Notes under the pieces: model-generated | What the model saw: the letters and a program-made list of their open reading frames with translations, nothing else | What the model was told of the DNA's origin: nothing | The model's database searches: none | Position numbers and translations under genes: made by a program | Part shown: positions 9,781 through 19,185 of the stretch, piece after piece | Layout: each line of letters starts with the position of its first letter | Position numbering within the stretch: position 1 is the stretch's first letter | DNA from: Nonlabens antarcticus | GTDB lineage: Bacteria > Bacteroidota > Bacteroidia > Flavobacteriales > Flavobacteriaceae | Reading direction: 5' to 3' | Assembly (NCBI RefSeq): GCF_015356755.1 | Contig: NZ_JADFCO010000063.1 | Location: 62,001-126,000 of the forward strand | DNA length: 64,000 nt

Positions 9781-10338
9781 ATGACTAAAGTGAACACAAT
9801 AGAAAAATCTGAAAGAATTGGCTTTTACAAGCAACTGTTTAAAAAGGTATTGCTTACTGCAAGTATAGTGATTGCTCTATCGTTAAGTTATATACTATGG
9901 GTAGGTGTAGATTCCGCCAGCCAATTTCTACCCTTTATAATTGTTGGTTTGGCTTTGGTCAAAACCATTTTTATCGTAAGGCTCACTTTTATACAGTTAA
10001 GTAAAATAATAGGCGAAAGTCATCAGCTAACCCACGTTCTTACTTTATTTGGAGTATTGATTATTTTGATTGTCCTTTCGTTTTCAGCAGATTATCACGC
10101 TTTATATACTTTGAACCCTGAAAATTTTAAATCGAGTACAGCGCTCAATGGCTCATTTTCATTACAGTTTTTTGAGTTTTTATATTTCAGCTTAATTACT
10201 TTTTCATCGGTTGGCTTCGGAGATATTGTACCATTGAATATTGCAGGTAAACTATTGGTAATGATGGAAGTTTTCTTGAGCTTTTTGGTATTGGTATTTG
10301 GTATTGCAAACATTAATAGAATTCACGTTAACAAATAA
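9781..10338 (+). CDS. Ion channel protein with K+-channel pore motif
   Basis: This ~185-residue membrane protein has four hydrophobic segments. A pore loop reads TFSSVGFGDIVP, close to the K+ selectivity filter signature (TVGYGD), between the last two helices, so it resembles a two-pore-helix Ion_trans_2 protein. The true start is taken as the ATG at 9781; the frame is open from a TTG at 9775. There is no RCK or cyclic-nucleotide domain. It is odd cargo for a copper island, although Bacteroidetes heavy-metal islands do often carry small channels. Function in metal tolerance is not established. Confidence 0.75.
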   Translation: MTKVNTIEKSERIGFYKQLFKKVLLTASIVIALSLSYILWVGVDSASQFLPFIIVGLALVKTIFIVRLTFIQLSKIIGESHQLTHVLTLFGVLIILIVLSFSADYHALYTLNPENFKSSTALNGSFSLQFFEFLYFSLITFSSVGFGDIVPLNIAGKLLVMMEVFLSFLVLVFGIANINRIHVNK

Positions 10339-10357
10339 CCCCTTTAAAAATATAAAT

Positions 10358-10840
10358 ATGAAAGTACTTAAAATTATTACACTCGTAACTGTTCTCATTT
10401 CAACAGTCAGCATTACCAATGCACAGAATGATAAAGATTCTAAAGATAAAGAAGATGTTATCGCAGTAATGAAAGCTTACAAAGATGCACTACAAAACTT
10501 AACGACCGAGGGGACATTTGAACTATTTACAGAAGATTCAAAAGTATTTGAATCTGGTGGTGTAGAAGGCTCGTATGCGCACTATATAGAACACCATTTG
10601 GGGCCTGAGTTGGGGCATTTCAAAAAATTTGAATTTTCAGATTATGAAATTGATGCGGAAGTAGATTTGCCTTATGCATTTACTACTGAAACCTACATCT
10701 ACACTATCGTGCTCAATCCAGATGAAAAAGGCGAAAGTAGAACGATAAAGAAAAAAGGAGTAGCGACGTCTATCTTAAAAAAGATGGATGGTAAATGGAA
10801 GATTATTAAAACACATTCTTCGTCAAGAAATGTAAAATAA
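10358..10840 (+). CDS. NTF2-like (SnoaL/DUF4440-type) exported protein
   Basis: This 160-residue protein has a clear signal peptide (MKVLKIIT...ITNAQ, ~24 residues) followed by an NTF2-like fold: a helical DVIAVMKAYKDALQNL segment, then beta strands ending in GKWKIIKTHSSSR, the typical SnoaL-like C-terminus. The ATG at 10358 is chosen because the signal peptide begins there; the frame is open further upstream into the preceding gene. No ligand or reaction can be named. It lies between the channel gene and the permease gene. Confidence 0.75.
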   Translation: MKVLKIITLVTVLISTVSITNAQNDKDSKDKEDVIAVMKAYKDALQNLTTEGTFELFTEDSKVFESGGVEGSYAHYIEHHLGPELGHFKKFEFSDYEIDAEVDLPYAFTTETYIYTIVLNPDEKGESRTIKKKGVATSILKKMDGKWKIIKTHSSSRNVK

Positions 10841-10850
10841 AATTTAAACT

Positions 10851-12077
10851 GTGAGCGAATTCTTAAAACAATGGGGCGAAGCGGCCTATACGACCACCGG
10901 ATTTTTCTGGATGGCGCTTTGGGCATTCATCTTGGGATACATCATCAGTAGTATGATACAGATTTTTGTGACTGAAAAAAGGATGCAAAAAACAATGAAC
11001 GAGAGTGAAGGTAAAAGTGTACTCTTAGGCACGTTTTTCGGTTTTATAAGCAGCTCGTGTAGTTTTTCGGCTTTAGCGGGCACAAAATCTATCTTTAAAA
11101 AAGGTGCAAGCTTTGTGTCTTCCATTGCTTTTCTTCTTGCATCGACCAATCTCGTAATTGAGCTTGGAATCATCATTTCCATATTTTTGGGATGGCAGTT
11201 TGTAGTCGGCGAATATGTAGGTGGAATCCTTTTAATTCTTATTTCGTGGATTTTGATACGAATAATCAATCCTAAAAAGCTCATAGAAAAAGCGCGCAAG
11301 AATTTAGAGAACGAAGATGACGATTCAATGGATGATTCCAAAGATTGGAAAAAACAAATCAAGAAAGAAGATAGTTGGGCAAGGGTTGCCAAAAAATATA
11401 AGATGGAATGGCAGATGGTATGGAAGGACGTTACCGTTGGCTTTACCATTGCAGGTATCGTCGCAGCCTTCGTTCCCGATTCTTTCTTCCAGACACTATT
11501 TATCAATAGTGGTCAAGGCAATACAGACTTTACCTTTCTTGAAATATTGGAACATATCGTTGTAGGACCTATTGCCGCATTTTTAACTTTTATTGGCTCA
11601 ATGGGTAATATTCCGTTGGCGGCATTGCTTTTTGGAAAGGGCGTGAGTTTTGCAGGGGTTATGGCTTTTATTTTTAGTGATTTGGTAGTCTTTCCTGTAC
11701 TTCGTATTAACGCCAAGTATTATGGGTGGAAAATGTCGCTGTTCATTTTATTCTTACTGTTTACGGCATTAATAGGAACAGCTTTGGCTCTGCATTACTC
11801 TTTCGATTTGTTGGGTATGTTGCCTGACACATCACAAGTTAAAATACAGGACAAAGAGCATTTCAAAATTGACTATACCTTCTATTTGAATATGGCTTTT
11901 CTCGCAATTTCAGGATATCTCATATACTTAGGGTTTTTCAAGAGAAAGGATGTAAAGCACTCAATGAGCGAAATGGCACCGAAAAGTCCATTGCTTGAAA
12001 GTGTTTTAAAATATGCGGCCTATATCTGTTATATATGGTTGGCAGGTGGACTGATTGTAAAATTTTTCGTGAATTAA
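10851..12077 (+). CDS. Permease of the YraQ/ArsP (DUF318) family
   Basis: This 408-residue integral membrane protein begins with GTG at 10851. It has about ten hydrophobic helices in two halves joined by a charged cytosolic linker (residues ~150-185), and the family-typical SSSCSFSALAGTKSIFKKG motif near residue 65. The later GSMGNIPLAALLFGKG segment is the equivalent in the second half. ArsP_1 family members include an efflux permease for trivalent organoarsenicals; most relatives are of unknown substrate. Its place in a copper island suggests metal or thiol-compound export, which is inference. Confidence 0.82.
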   Translation: MSEFLKQWGEAAYTTTGFFWMALWAFILGYIISSMIQIFVTEKRMQKTMNESEGKSVLLGTFFGFISSSCSFSALAGTKSIFKKGASFVSSIAFLLASTNLVIELGIIISIFLGWQFVVGEYVGGILLILISWILIRIINPKKLIEKARKNLENEDDDSMDDSKDWKKQIKKEDSWARVAKKYKMEWQMVWKDVTVGFTIAGIVAAFVPDSFFQTLFINSGQGNTDFTFLEILEHIVVGPIAAFLTFIGSMGNIPLAALLFGKGVSFAGVMAFIFSDLVVFPVLRINAKYYGWKMSLFILFLLFTALIGTALALHYSFDLLGMLPDTSQVKIQDKEHFKIDYTFYLNMAFLAISGYLIYLGFFKRKDVKHSMSEMAPKSPLLESVLKYAAYICYIWLAGGLIVKFFVN

Positions 12078-12108
12078 AATATAGATAAAGAATAAAGTAA
12101 AAACAATA

Positions 12109-12819
12109 ATGGTCAACAGAAAAACAGCAAAATGGATTAGAAAAGCACACCGTTACTTGGGTATCTTCTTAGGTATCCAGTTTTTGATGTGGACGATTAG
12201 CGGGATGTATTTCAGTTGGACAGATATAGATGAAATTCACGGCGACCAGTTTAAAAAAGTAGCACCTAAACAGAAGTCTTTTAACGATTTACTCGGTACA
12301 TCTCAACTCGATACAGAGCAACCAATCCAAACTTTAGAACTATTGGAAATAGCTGGTAAACCTTATTATTGGATTAATGAGACCACACTTTTCAACGCAA
12401 GTACTGGAGATATAAAAAATGGTATTACTAGAGATGAAGCAAAACAAGTGGCTACTAGATATATGTTATCAGACCTCAAAATATCAGGTATTGAACTTAT
12501 TGATGAAGTTGGAGACCATCACGAATATCGTGGTCGTCCACTTCCGGCGTATGAAATTTCGTATGAAACACCTCAAAATTTAAAGGCCTACGTGGCCATT
12601 GAAAATGGCGCATTTCAAACGGTAAGACACAGGGATTGGCGTTGGTTCGATTTCCTTTGGATGACACACACTATGGATTATCAAGGTAGAGACAATTTTA
12701 ACACATTAGTATTGCGAGGGTTTTCACTATTAGGGTTGATTACTGTATTAAGTGGTTTTTTACTTTGGTACACTTCATCCCCAACCATTAGAAAAATAAT
12801 TAAAAAGAAACGAAAATAA
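12109..12819 (+). CDS. PepSY domain membrane protein
   Basis: This 236-residue protein has an N-terminal membrane helix with the typical KAHRYLGIFLGIQFLMWTISGMYFSW pattern of PepSY_TM proteins, a periplasmic PepSY-type domain containing RPLPAYEISYE, and a C-terminal helix (VLRGFSLLGLITVLSGFLLW). The HRYLG and MTHTMDYQGRDNFN segments are shared with FMN/haem-linked PepSY reductase-like proteins. It sits between the permease and the DUF305 gene in the same direction. Role in copper redox handling is inference. Confidence 0.82.
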   Translation: MVNRKTAKWIRKAHRYLGIFLGIQFLMWTISGMYFSWTDIDEIHGDQFKKVAPKQKSFNDLLGTSQLDTEQPIQTLELLEIAGKPYYWINETTLFNASTGDIKNGITRDEAKQVATRYMLSDLKISGIELIDEVGDHHEYRGRPLPAYEISYETPQNLKAYVAIENGAFQTVRHRDWRWFDFLWMTHTMDYQGRDNFNTLVLRGFSLLGLITVLSGFLLWYTSSPTIRKIIKKKRK

Positions 12820-12841
12820 GTAACACTAAAATCAATATATA

Positions 12842-13324
12842 ATGGAAAATTCAAATCAAAATTCAAAAAAAAACAATTACACAAAATTTGTAGGTATGCT
12901 GGCGGCATCATTTGTGGCAATGTACATTACAATGTACCTAAACTCTTATCAATTAGATCACGTCTATTTTAGCCTTACTCGTTTTTATATGAGTTGCTTG
13001 GGTATTGCTGCTATGGCCATTATAATGTTTGTGGCGATGCGTAATATGTACCAAAACAAAAAGAAGAATATCGCCATTGTTTTGGGTAGCATTGTGCTAT
13101 TTGTTGGTGCATTAGGATTGGTACGCGACCAGAAGTCAACGGTAGGAGACATATTGTGGATGAAAGCAATGATACCTCACCACTCTATTGCGATTTTAAC
13201 AAGTGAGCGTGCTGATATCCAAGATCCAGAAGTTAAAAAGTTAGCTGAAGATATTATCAAGGCACAAGAAAAGGAAATTGCAGAAATGAAAGCAATGATA
13301 AAACGATTGGAAAATAACAAATAA
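12842..13324 (+). CDS. DUF305 domain protein
   Basis: This 160-residue protein has three hydrophobic helices in the first 95 residues and then a DUF305 ferritin-like segment: DILWMKAMIPHHSIAILTSER...IIKAQEKEIAEMKAMI. The MIPHH motif with downstream E/K-rich helix is the family hallmark and supplies Met/His ligands. DUF305 proteins are commonly found with copper resistance genes. It is 12 bp upstream of the CusB-like gene, consistent with one transcript. Confidence 0.85.
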   Translation: MENSNQNSKKNNYTKFVGMLAASFVAMYITMYLNSYQLDHVYFSLTRFYMSCLGIAAMAIIMFVAMRNMYQNKKKNIAIVLGSIVLFVGALGLVRDQKSTVGDILWMKAMIPHHSIAILTSERADIQDPEVKKLAEDIIKAQEKEIAEMKAMIKRLENNK

Positions 13325-13335
13325 ATAAAATTAAA

Positions 13336-15138
13336 ATGAATAAAAACATCATTTATATAAGTGTTGCCTTGATTGTTGGCCTGTTAGGCGGCTTTCTACT
13401 ATTCGGTGGAGGTTCTGCGGACAAGGCAACAATTAATGTGAAAGACACCCACGACCATTCAGAAGAAATTGCTTCTAATCAAATGTGGACGTGTTCTATG
13501 CATCCACAGATTATGCAACCAGAACCTGGGGATTGTCCCATTTGTGGAATGGATTTAATTCCAGCCGAATCTGGTGCAGATGGTCTCAATGCCAATGAAA
13601 TAAAAATGACCGATAACGCAATGGCTCTGGCCAATATCCAAACATCACTTGTAGGAAAAGGACAAATGGGAAATAATTCCCTTAAATTATCTGGTAAGAT
13701 AAAAGCTAATGAAGAGTCAAATGCTGTACAGGTTACCTATTTTGGAGGAAGAATAGAAAAACTGTACGTTAATTCTACAGGAGAACGTGTTGGAGCAGGA
13801 CAACGCTTGGCAACTATTTATTCGCCAGAATTGGTTGCTGCACAGCAAGAACTGCTTACCGCTTCATCATTAAAAGAATCGCAACCAGAATTGTATAAGG
13901 CTGTTAGGAACAAACTTAAACTTTGGAAACTTTCAGAAAAGCAAATCAACGCCATAGAAACTGCCGGGAAAGTGCAAGAAAACTTTCCGGTTTTTGCAAC
14001 CGTTTCAGGAACGGTAACAATGAAAATGGTAGAAGAAGGGGATTATTTAAAGCAAGGACAACCCTTATATAAAATTGCGAATCTCAATACAGTATGGGCA
14101 GAATTTGATGCTTATGAAAATCAAATTGCATCCCTAAAAGAAGGGCAAACTATTAAAGTGACCACAAATGCTTATCGCAATGAGGTTTTTGATGCAAAAG
14201 TCTCATTCATCGACCCCTTATTAAATTCTGCAACTAGAACGGTGGTTGTAAGAGCGGTCTTGCAAAATAAGAAAGACCTCTTTAAACCGGGAATGTTTGT
14301 GGAAGGTATAATTGAGGGTACGCAAACAAGCACCGAGAATACTGTTTCCGTACCGTCAACCGCTGTTATGTGGACGGGAGAACGCTCTGTAGTCTATGTC
14401 AAAACAAACCCTAATGAAGCTATTTTTGAAATGAGGGAAGTTTTATTGGGCAATGCCAATGGCGATAGTTATACCATTCTTCAAGGTTTAAAGAATGGAG
14501 ATGAAGTCGTAACTAACGGAACATTTACCGTAGATGCCGCTGCACAATTACAGGGAAAAAAAAGTATGATGAATGCATCTGGTGGTAAAACAATGACAGG
14601 CCACGAAGGGCATTTGGGAATGCAAGAAGATAATTCTGGAGAAAATACAAATGAAGCCAACCATTCTCAAATGAAAGAAAGGATTGAAGTTTCAAACAAA
14701 TTTCAGAATCAGTTAAAACAGGTTTTTGATGATTATATCCTTTTAAAAGATGCTTTGGTAAATGATGATGCCAAGGGCGCTCAACAGGCAGGAAAACAAA
14801 TAAACCAATCTTTGAAAAAAGTGGATATGAAATTATTATCTGATGAAAAAGCACATAACCATTGGATGACCATTCAAAAAGAACTAAAGACCTCGGCTAA
14901 TACTATTGAGAACAATTCAGATATAGCAACACAAAGAGCACATTTTAAACATCTTTCTGCGCATATGATAAGTAGCGTGCAACTTTTTGGTGTTAACGAA
15001 AATGTATATATCCAGTTTTGTCCAATGGCCGATAACAATAAGGGAGCTTATTGGATTAGTTTGGAAAAAGAGGTGCGAAACCCATATTACGGGGAAGCTA
15101 TGTTAACCTGTGGAGAGGTAAAAGCAACCTTACAATAA
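13336..15138 (+). CDS. cusB: Efflux RND periplasmic adaptor (CusB-like) with heavy-metal-binding and DUF3347 domains
   Basis: This 600-residue membrane-fusion protein links the RND pump to its TolC channel. An N-terminal anchor helix (residues ~4-22) is followed by a heavy-metal-binding domain with MWTCSMHP and GDCPICGMDL (about residues 55-80), the usual lipoyl/barrel-sandwich and beta-barrel adaptor domains, and a His/Met-rich hinge (MTGHEGHLGM). Residues ~455-600 form a DUF3347 domain ending IQFCPMADNNKGAYW...NPYYGEAMLTCGEV. The adaptor is thus a fusion of pump adaptor and a copper-binding module that is also present as two free proteins in the same island. It is unusual that cusB is ~8.5 kb downstream of cusA-cusC. 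Confidence 0.9.
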   Translation: MNKNIIYISVALIVGLLGGFLLFGGGSADKATINVKDTHDHSEEIASNQMWTCSMHPQIMQPEPGDCPICGMDLIPAESGADGLNANEIKMTDNAMALANIQTSLVGKGQMGNNSLKLSGKIKANEESNAVQVTYFGGRIEKLYVNSTGERVGAGQRLATIYSPELVAAQQELLTASSLKESQPELYKAVRNKLKLWKLSEKQINAIETAGKVQENFPVFATVSGTVTMKMVEEGDYLKQGQPLYKIANLNTVWAEFDAYENQIASLKEGQTIKVTTNAYRNEVFDAKVSFIDPLLNSATRTVVVRAVLQNKKDLFKPGMFVEGIIEGTQTSTENTVSVPSTAVMWTGERSVVYVKTNPNEAIFEMREVLLGNANGDSYTILQGLKNGDEVVTNGTFTVDAAAQLQGKKSMMNASGGKTMTGHEGHLGMQEDNSGENTNEANHSQMKERIEVSNKFQNQLKQVFDDYILLKDALVNDDAKGAQQAGKQINQSLKKVDMKLLSDEKAHNHWMTIQKELKTSANTIENNSDIATQRAHFKHLSAHMISSVQLFGVNENVYIQFCPMADNNKGAYWISLEKEVRNPYYGEAMLTCGEVKATLQ

Positions 15139-15211
15139 AACGAATTATGGATTAATCAAGTAATCTGAATAAGACCTTAAAGTAATCTTGGTTTTATCAC
15201 GGCGAACGATA

Positions 15212-15388
15212 ATGAGTGAAAACAGAAGAAATAGAAGAAAAAATGATAAGAAAAAGTATCAGCCCAAAAGTGATATTTCAAAAAAAGATAGAATTATAGC
15301 TTTAGTTGTGATAGTCTTGATTTTTGTGGTTGCTGCAATAGCGGCTGTTTATTATTCTCTATACAAATCTGGATTAACATTATTTTGA
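15212..15388 (+). CDS. Small basic single-pass membrane protein
   Basis: This 58-residue protein begins at the ATG at 15212 (MSENRRNRRKND) and has a strongly basic N-terminal third followed by one hydrophobic helix (DRIIALVVIVLIFVVAAI) and a short tail. It lies between the cusB-like gene and the HMA-AraC regulator gene on the same strand. I do not recognise a family. A role as a small accessory of the neighbouring system is possible but unproven. Confidence 0.5.
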   Translation: MSENRRNRRKNDKKKYQPKSDISKKDRIIALVVIVLIFVVAAIAAVYYSLYKSGLTLF

Positions 15389-15400
15389 AACAAGTACAAT

Positions 15401-15967
15401 ATGAATGAGATTATCCATATTAAAAATATGGTCTGCCCAAGATGTATCTCGGCAGTATCCAATATTTTGGAGCAACTTGAAATACCTTATGTCTCTATCA
15501 AATTGGGAGAGGTAAAATTAGTTTCTTCATTAAGTGTCCAGACCAAAAATGGTCTTTCCAAAGCACTTCAAAATTCAGGTTTTAGTTTGATTGACGACCG
15601 TAAAAGTCAACTTATTGAACAAATGAAAACTTTAGTGGTGGATAAAATCCATCATTCTTTGGAAGGACTGGATATTAAATGGGCAGATTATATAGGCGAA
15701 AATATTCATCTTGATTATAAATATTTAAGTTCGCTATTCTCATCAGTAGAAAGTATCACATTTGAGCAATACATCATCAACCAAAAAATTGAGCGTATAA
15801 AAGAACTCATCATTTATGATGAATTAACCTTGAGTGAAATAGCATTTAAACTTCATTATAGTAGTGTTGCGTATTTAAGCAATCAGTTTAAAAAAGTTAC
15901 AGGAATGACGCCCTCAAAATTTAAAAAAAGTACTAATAAGAACCGTAAATCTTTGGATGAGATTTGA
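15401..15967 (+). CDS. AraC-family regulator with N-terminal HMA-like metal-sensing domain
   Basis: This 188-residue protein joins an HMA-like copper-binding domain with a CxxC motif (HIKNMVCPRCISAV, residues ~6-19) to a C-terminal AraC-type DNA-binding domain (LTLSEIAFKLHYSSVAYLSNQFKKVTGMTPSKFKK). The natural reading is a cytosolic Cu+ sensor that activates copper genes. It is immediately upstream of the DUF326 gene and CopA, both preceded by a shared 23-bp motif (see 15991 and 16592) that is a candidate operator. This architecture replaces CueR/CopY in many Bacteroidetes. The sensing mechanism is inferred from domain content. Confidence 0.85.
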   Translation: MNEIIHIKNMVCPRCISAVSNILEQLEIPYVSIKLGEVKLVSSLSVQTKNGLSKALQNSGFSLIDDRKSQLIEQMKTLVVDKIHHSLEGLDIKWADYIGENIHLDYKYLSSLFSSVESITFEQYIINQKIERIKELIIYDELTLSEIAFKLHYSSVAYLSNQFKKVTGMTPSKFKKSTNKNRKSLDEI

Positions 15968-15990
15968 TGTTAAACTCTGTTAATCCGAAA

Positions 15991-16013
15991 ATTCTACAAA
16001 TTATTCGGCATAT
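15991..16013 (+). promoter_or_regulatory. Candidate metal-regulator operator, site 1
   Basis: This 23-bp stretch (starts ATTCTACAA, ends CGGCATAT) matches the one at 16592-16614 at 20 of 23 positions. It lies about 97 bp upstream of the DUF326 gene, in the only long spacer after the HMA-AraC regulator gene. A second short block just upstream (TTAATCC followed by GAAA, 15980) also recurs before copA at 16637. Binding by the HMA-AraC protein is inference. Confidence 0.45.
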
Positions 16014-16110
16014 TCTATAATAATAAATAATGCAGTTTATATTAAATTGTCTTTAGTAATATCCGCTATTGTAGTGGACTATTTTTAACAATTTAAATTC
16101 TAAAATATTT

Positions 16111-16431
16111 ATGAAAAATTCAAAATTAATCGAAGCTTTAAACAATTGTGTAACACATTGTAATCATTGCGCTGATGCTTGTCTTGACGAAGGCGACATC
16201 AAGATGATGGTAGATTGTATAAGAACTGATAGGGCCTGCGCTGAAATCTGTAGTGCAACAGCAAATTTGCTTGCATCAAATTATAAAGATGTAAGAGGTA
16301 TGGTAGAGCAATGCCGTGATATCTGTAAAAAATGTGCTGATGTATGTGCCAAGCACGACCACAAACATTGTCAACAATGTGCAGATGCCTGTAGAAAATG
16401 TGAGGAAGCTTGTGAGGAATATTTAAAATAA
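16111..16431 (+). CDS. DUF326 four-helix-bundle copper-binding protein (Csp-like)
   Basis: This 106-residue cytosolic protein carries about 16 Cys, mostly as CxxxC pairs along predicted helices (CVTHCNHCADAC, CRDICKKCADVC, CQQCADACRKCEEAC), plus several His. This is the pattern of Csp copper-storage proteins, four-helix bundles lined by Cys that hold many Cu+ ions. No signal peptide is seen, so it resembles the cytosolic Csp3 type. It is preceded by a candidate operator and followed by a strong terminator, and so forms its own transcription unit between the regulator and copA. Confidence 0.88.
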   Translation: MKNSKLIEALNNCVTHCNHCADACLDEGDIKMMVDCIRTDRACAEICSATANLLASNYKDVRGMVEQCRDICKKCADVCAKHDHKHCQQCADACRKCEEACEEYLK

Positions 16432-16483
16432 TACAACTCACTTTTATTAAGCATTATGAGGTTTTTCCACCTCAAATTTCGAA

Positions 16484-16516
16484 AGGCCACAACTAACATT
16501 GTGGTCTTTTTTTTTA
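16484..16516 (+). terminator. Rho-independent terminator after DUF326 gene
   Basis: A perfect 8-bp stem GGCCACAA / TTGTGGTC with a 6-nt loop is followed by a run of about nine T. It lies ~53 bp after the DUF326 stop codon. Confidence 0.85.
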
Positions 16517-16591
16517 TAAAAAATGAGTATAACTTACCTTGTTTAGAGAAGAAACTCGATTAGCTTCAATTTAACAACCTTTACCAAGGTA

Positions 16592-16614
16592 ATTTTACAA
16601 TTTATTCAGCATAT
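16592..16614 (+). promoter_or_regulatory. Candidate metal-regulator operator, site 2
   Basis: This is the second copy of the 23-bp motif (starts ATTTTACAA, ends CAGCATAT), 61 bp upstream of copA. A block similar to the sequence just before site 1 (TTAATCC...GAAA) follows at 16637. Shared placement before two copper genes next to an HMA-AraC regulator supports a regulatory role. Confidence 0.45.
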
Positions 16615-16675
16615 AACGTAACACATTAAAGCTCTTTAATCCTGAAATTTACAGAGTACAAATTAGAATACGATT

Positions 16676-18934
16676 ATGGAGACAGTTAATATATTTGAAA
16701 CCAAAGAGAAAAACCATAAGCAAGGAATAAAAGAATCATTCCCAGTTACAGGAATGACTTGTGCATCGTGTGCATCAAGTGTTGAATCTGTATTAAAACA
16801 TACGGAAGGTGTATTTGATGCAAGCGTAAACTTTGCGAGCAGTTCTGTTCTTGTTGAATATGACAAAGCGTTGAGCCCTAATCAACTTCAAAATGCACTT
16901 CGTGAAGTGGGCTATGACATTATCATTGATGCGGAGAATCCATCAGAAGTACAACAAGAACTTCAGCAAAAGCACTATCAAGATATAAAATACCGTACCA
17001 TCTGGTCGGCCATACTTACGCTTCCCATTTTTGTATTAGGGATGTTTTTTATGCAATGGGAACCTGGAAAGTGGATTTCGTTAGTGTTAACTTTTCCTGT
17101 CCTCTTTTGGTTCGGTCGTAGCTTTTTCATCAATGCTTTCAAGCAAGCCAAACACGGTAAAGCGAATATGGATACCTTGGTAGCTTTGAGTACCGGAATC
17201 GCTTTTCTCTTTAGTGTATTCAATACCTTTTTTCCTGAATTTTGGGTAAGTCGTGGTATCGAACCGCACGTTTATTATGAAGCAGCTACAGTAATTATAA
17301 CCTTTATTTCATTAGGAAAACTATTGGAAGAAAAGGCAAAATCAAATACATCTTCGGCCATTAAAAAGCTGATGGGCTTACAACCAAAAACGCTAAAAAT
17401 TATTGAGAATGGGAAAGAAAAAGAAATTCCTATTTCGTCCGTACAAGTGGGTCAGACCATTTTAGTACGTCCGGGAGAAAAGATTCCTGTAGATGGAGAA
17501 GTTTCTAAAGGAAGCTCTTACGTAGATGAAAGTATGATTACAGGAGAGCCTGTTCCAGTAGAAAAATCAAAGGATGAAAAAGTTTTCGCAGGAACGGTAA
17601 ATCAAAAAGGTAGTTTCCAATTTATTGCTGAAAAAGTAGGCGGAGAAACCTTGCTATCACAAATCATTAAAATGGTTCAGGAAGCCCAAGGAAGTAAAGC
17701 ACCTGTTCAGAAACTGGTCGATAAAATTGCTGGAATATTTGTTCCCGTTGTCTTGGCTATATCTATTATTACATTTATTGTTTGGATGTCAGTTGGAGGC
17801 GATAATGCATTTTCGCAAGCTTTATTAACCTCGGTAGCAGTATTAGTAATCGCTTGTCCCTGTGCGTTAGGATTGGCAACACCTACTGCGATTATGGTGG
17901 GTATTGGTAAAGGTGCAGAAAACAATATTCTTATAAAAGATGCAGAGAGTTTAGAACTCGGTTATAAAGTGAATGCTATTATCCTTGATAAAACTGGCAC
18001 TATTACCGAAGGAAAACCATTAGTAACTGATATCCTTTGGAAGGATAAACTTGAAAATAGCAATGAATACAAAAAAATTCTTTTGGCTATCGAGTCACAA
18101 TCAGAACATCCTTTGGCAGAAGCGGTCGTTAATTATTTGAAAGAGAAAAATATTGAACAAGCTGAAATTGCTTCTTTTGAAAGTATTACAGGAAAAGGCG
18201 TAAAAGCTCAAACAGAAAATGGTTCAAAATACTATGTTGGAAACCATAAGCTAATGGTTGAAAAGAATATTCAAATCGACGCTTCCTTAATGCAAACGGC
18301 AGAAAGTCTCGAAGAGCAGGCTAAAACGGTCATTTTCTTTGGCAATGAAAAACAAGTGCTGGCGATACTCGCCATTGCTGACAAGATTAAAGAAACTTCA
18401 AAAAAAGCTATAGAAACACTTCAAGACAGAGGCATCGAAGTCTATATGCTTACTGGAGATAACAATAAAACCGCATCTGCTGTCGCAAAACAAGTAGGAA
18501 TAACAAATTACCAAGGAGAAGTGATGCCTTCGGAGAAAGCCGCTTTTGTTGAAAAATTACAAGCGGGAGGAAAGATAGTAGCTATGGTTGGCGATGGTAT
18601 AAACGATTCCCACGCTTTGGCACAGGCTAACGTGAGTATAGCAATGGGTAAAGGGTCTGATATAGCAATGGACGTCGCGAAAATGACATTGATAACGTCA
18701 GATTTGCAATCTATTCCCAAAGCTTTGGAACTATCGAAAAGAACCGTGTTGGGCATACGTCAGAATCTATTTTGGGCATTCATTTATAATCTCATTGGTA
18801 TTCCAATTGCAGCAGGCGTTTTGTATCCCGTAAATGGATTTTTATTGGACCCAATGATTGCTGGAATGGCAATGGCTTTCAGTAGCGTATCTGTAGTCTT
18901 AAATAGCTTAAGACTTAAACGAGTAAAACTTTAA
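16676..18934 (+). CDS. copA: Cu+-exporting P1B-type ATPase
   Basis: This 752-residue ATPase pumps Cu+ out of the cytosol. It has one N-terminal HMA domain with GMTCASC (residues ~27-33), two extra N-terminal helices, the actuator motif SMITGEP, the membrane ion site CPC in [11 protein letters not shown] (C396 and C398), the phosphorylation motif DKTGT (D439), the SEHPLAEA nucleotide-binding motif and [10 protein letters not shown]. Length and order are standard for a one-HMA CopA. It has its own upstream spacer with a candidate operator and is followed 23 bp later by an HMA chaperone gene. Confidence 0.95.
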   Translation: METVNIFETKEKNHKQGIKESFPVTGMTCASCASSVESVLKHTEGVFDASVNFASSSVLVEYDKALSPNQLQNALREVGYDIIIDAENPSEVQQELQQKHYQDIKYRTIWSAILTLPIFVLGMFFMQWEPGKWISLVLTFPVLFWFGRSFFINAFKQAKHGKANMDTLVALSTGIAFLFSVFNTFFPEFWVSRGIEPHVYYEAATVIITFISLGKLLEEKAKSNTSSAIKKLMGLQPKTLKIIENGKEKEIPISSVQVGQTILVRPGEKIPVDGEVSKGSSYVDESMITGEPVPVEKSKDEKVFAGTVNQKGSFQFIAEKVGGETLLSQIIKMVQEAQGSKAPVQKLVDKIAGIFVPVVLAISIITFIVWMSVGGDNAFSQALLTSVAVLVIACPCALGLATPTAIMVGIGKGAENNILIKDAESLELGYKVNAIILDKTGTITEGKPLVTDILWKDKLENSNEYKKILLAIESQSEHPLAEAVVNYLKEKNIEQAEIASFESITGKGVKAQTENGSKYYVGNHKLMVEKNIQIDASLMQTAESLEEQAKTVIFFGNEKQVLAILAIADKIKETSKKAIETLQDRGIEVYMLTGDNNKTASAVAKQVGITNYQGEVMPSEKAAFVEKLQAGGKIVAMVGDGINDSHALAQANVSIAMGKGSDIAMDVAKMTLITSDLQSIPKALELSKRTVLGIRQNLFWAFIYNLIGIPIAAGVLYPVNGFLLDPMIAGMAMAFSSVSVVLNSLRLKRVKL

Positions 18935-18957
18935 TATTAATTATAAATTCAAATAAG

Positions 18958-19170
18958 ATGAAAACTTTAAAATTTAAAACAAATATCAATTGTGGTGGTT
19001 GTGTATCAAAAGTAACCCCCTTTTTAAACAAACAAGAAGGTATAGAAAGTTGGGAAGTGGATACCGCTAATCCTGATAAAATCCTAACCATTGAAAGTGA
19101 TGGTGCAACCGAAGAAGATGTAAAGGCTACCTTGCAAAAAGTTGGCTTTAAAGCTGAATCTGTAGATTAA
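18958..19170 (+). CDS. HMA-domain copper chaperone (CopZ-like)
   Basis: This 70-residue protein is a single HMA domain with the Cu+-binding motif NCGGCVSKV (CxxC at residues 12-15) and the ferredoxin-like pattern ending GFKAESVD. It probably carries Cu+ to CopA, whose gene is 23 bp upstream on the same strand. Confidence 0.88.
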   Translation: MKTLKFKTNINCGGCVSKVTPFLNKQEGIESWEVDTANPDKILTIESDGATEEDVKATLQKVGFKAESVD

Positions 19171-19185
19171 TACTTTCCTTTTAAT

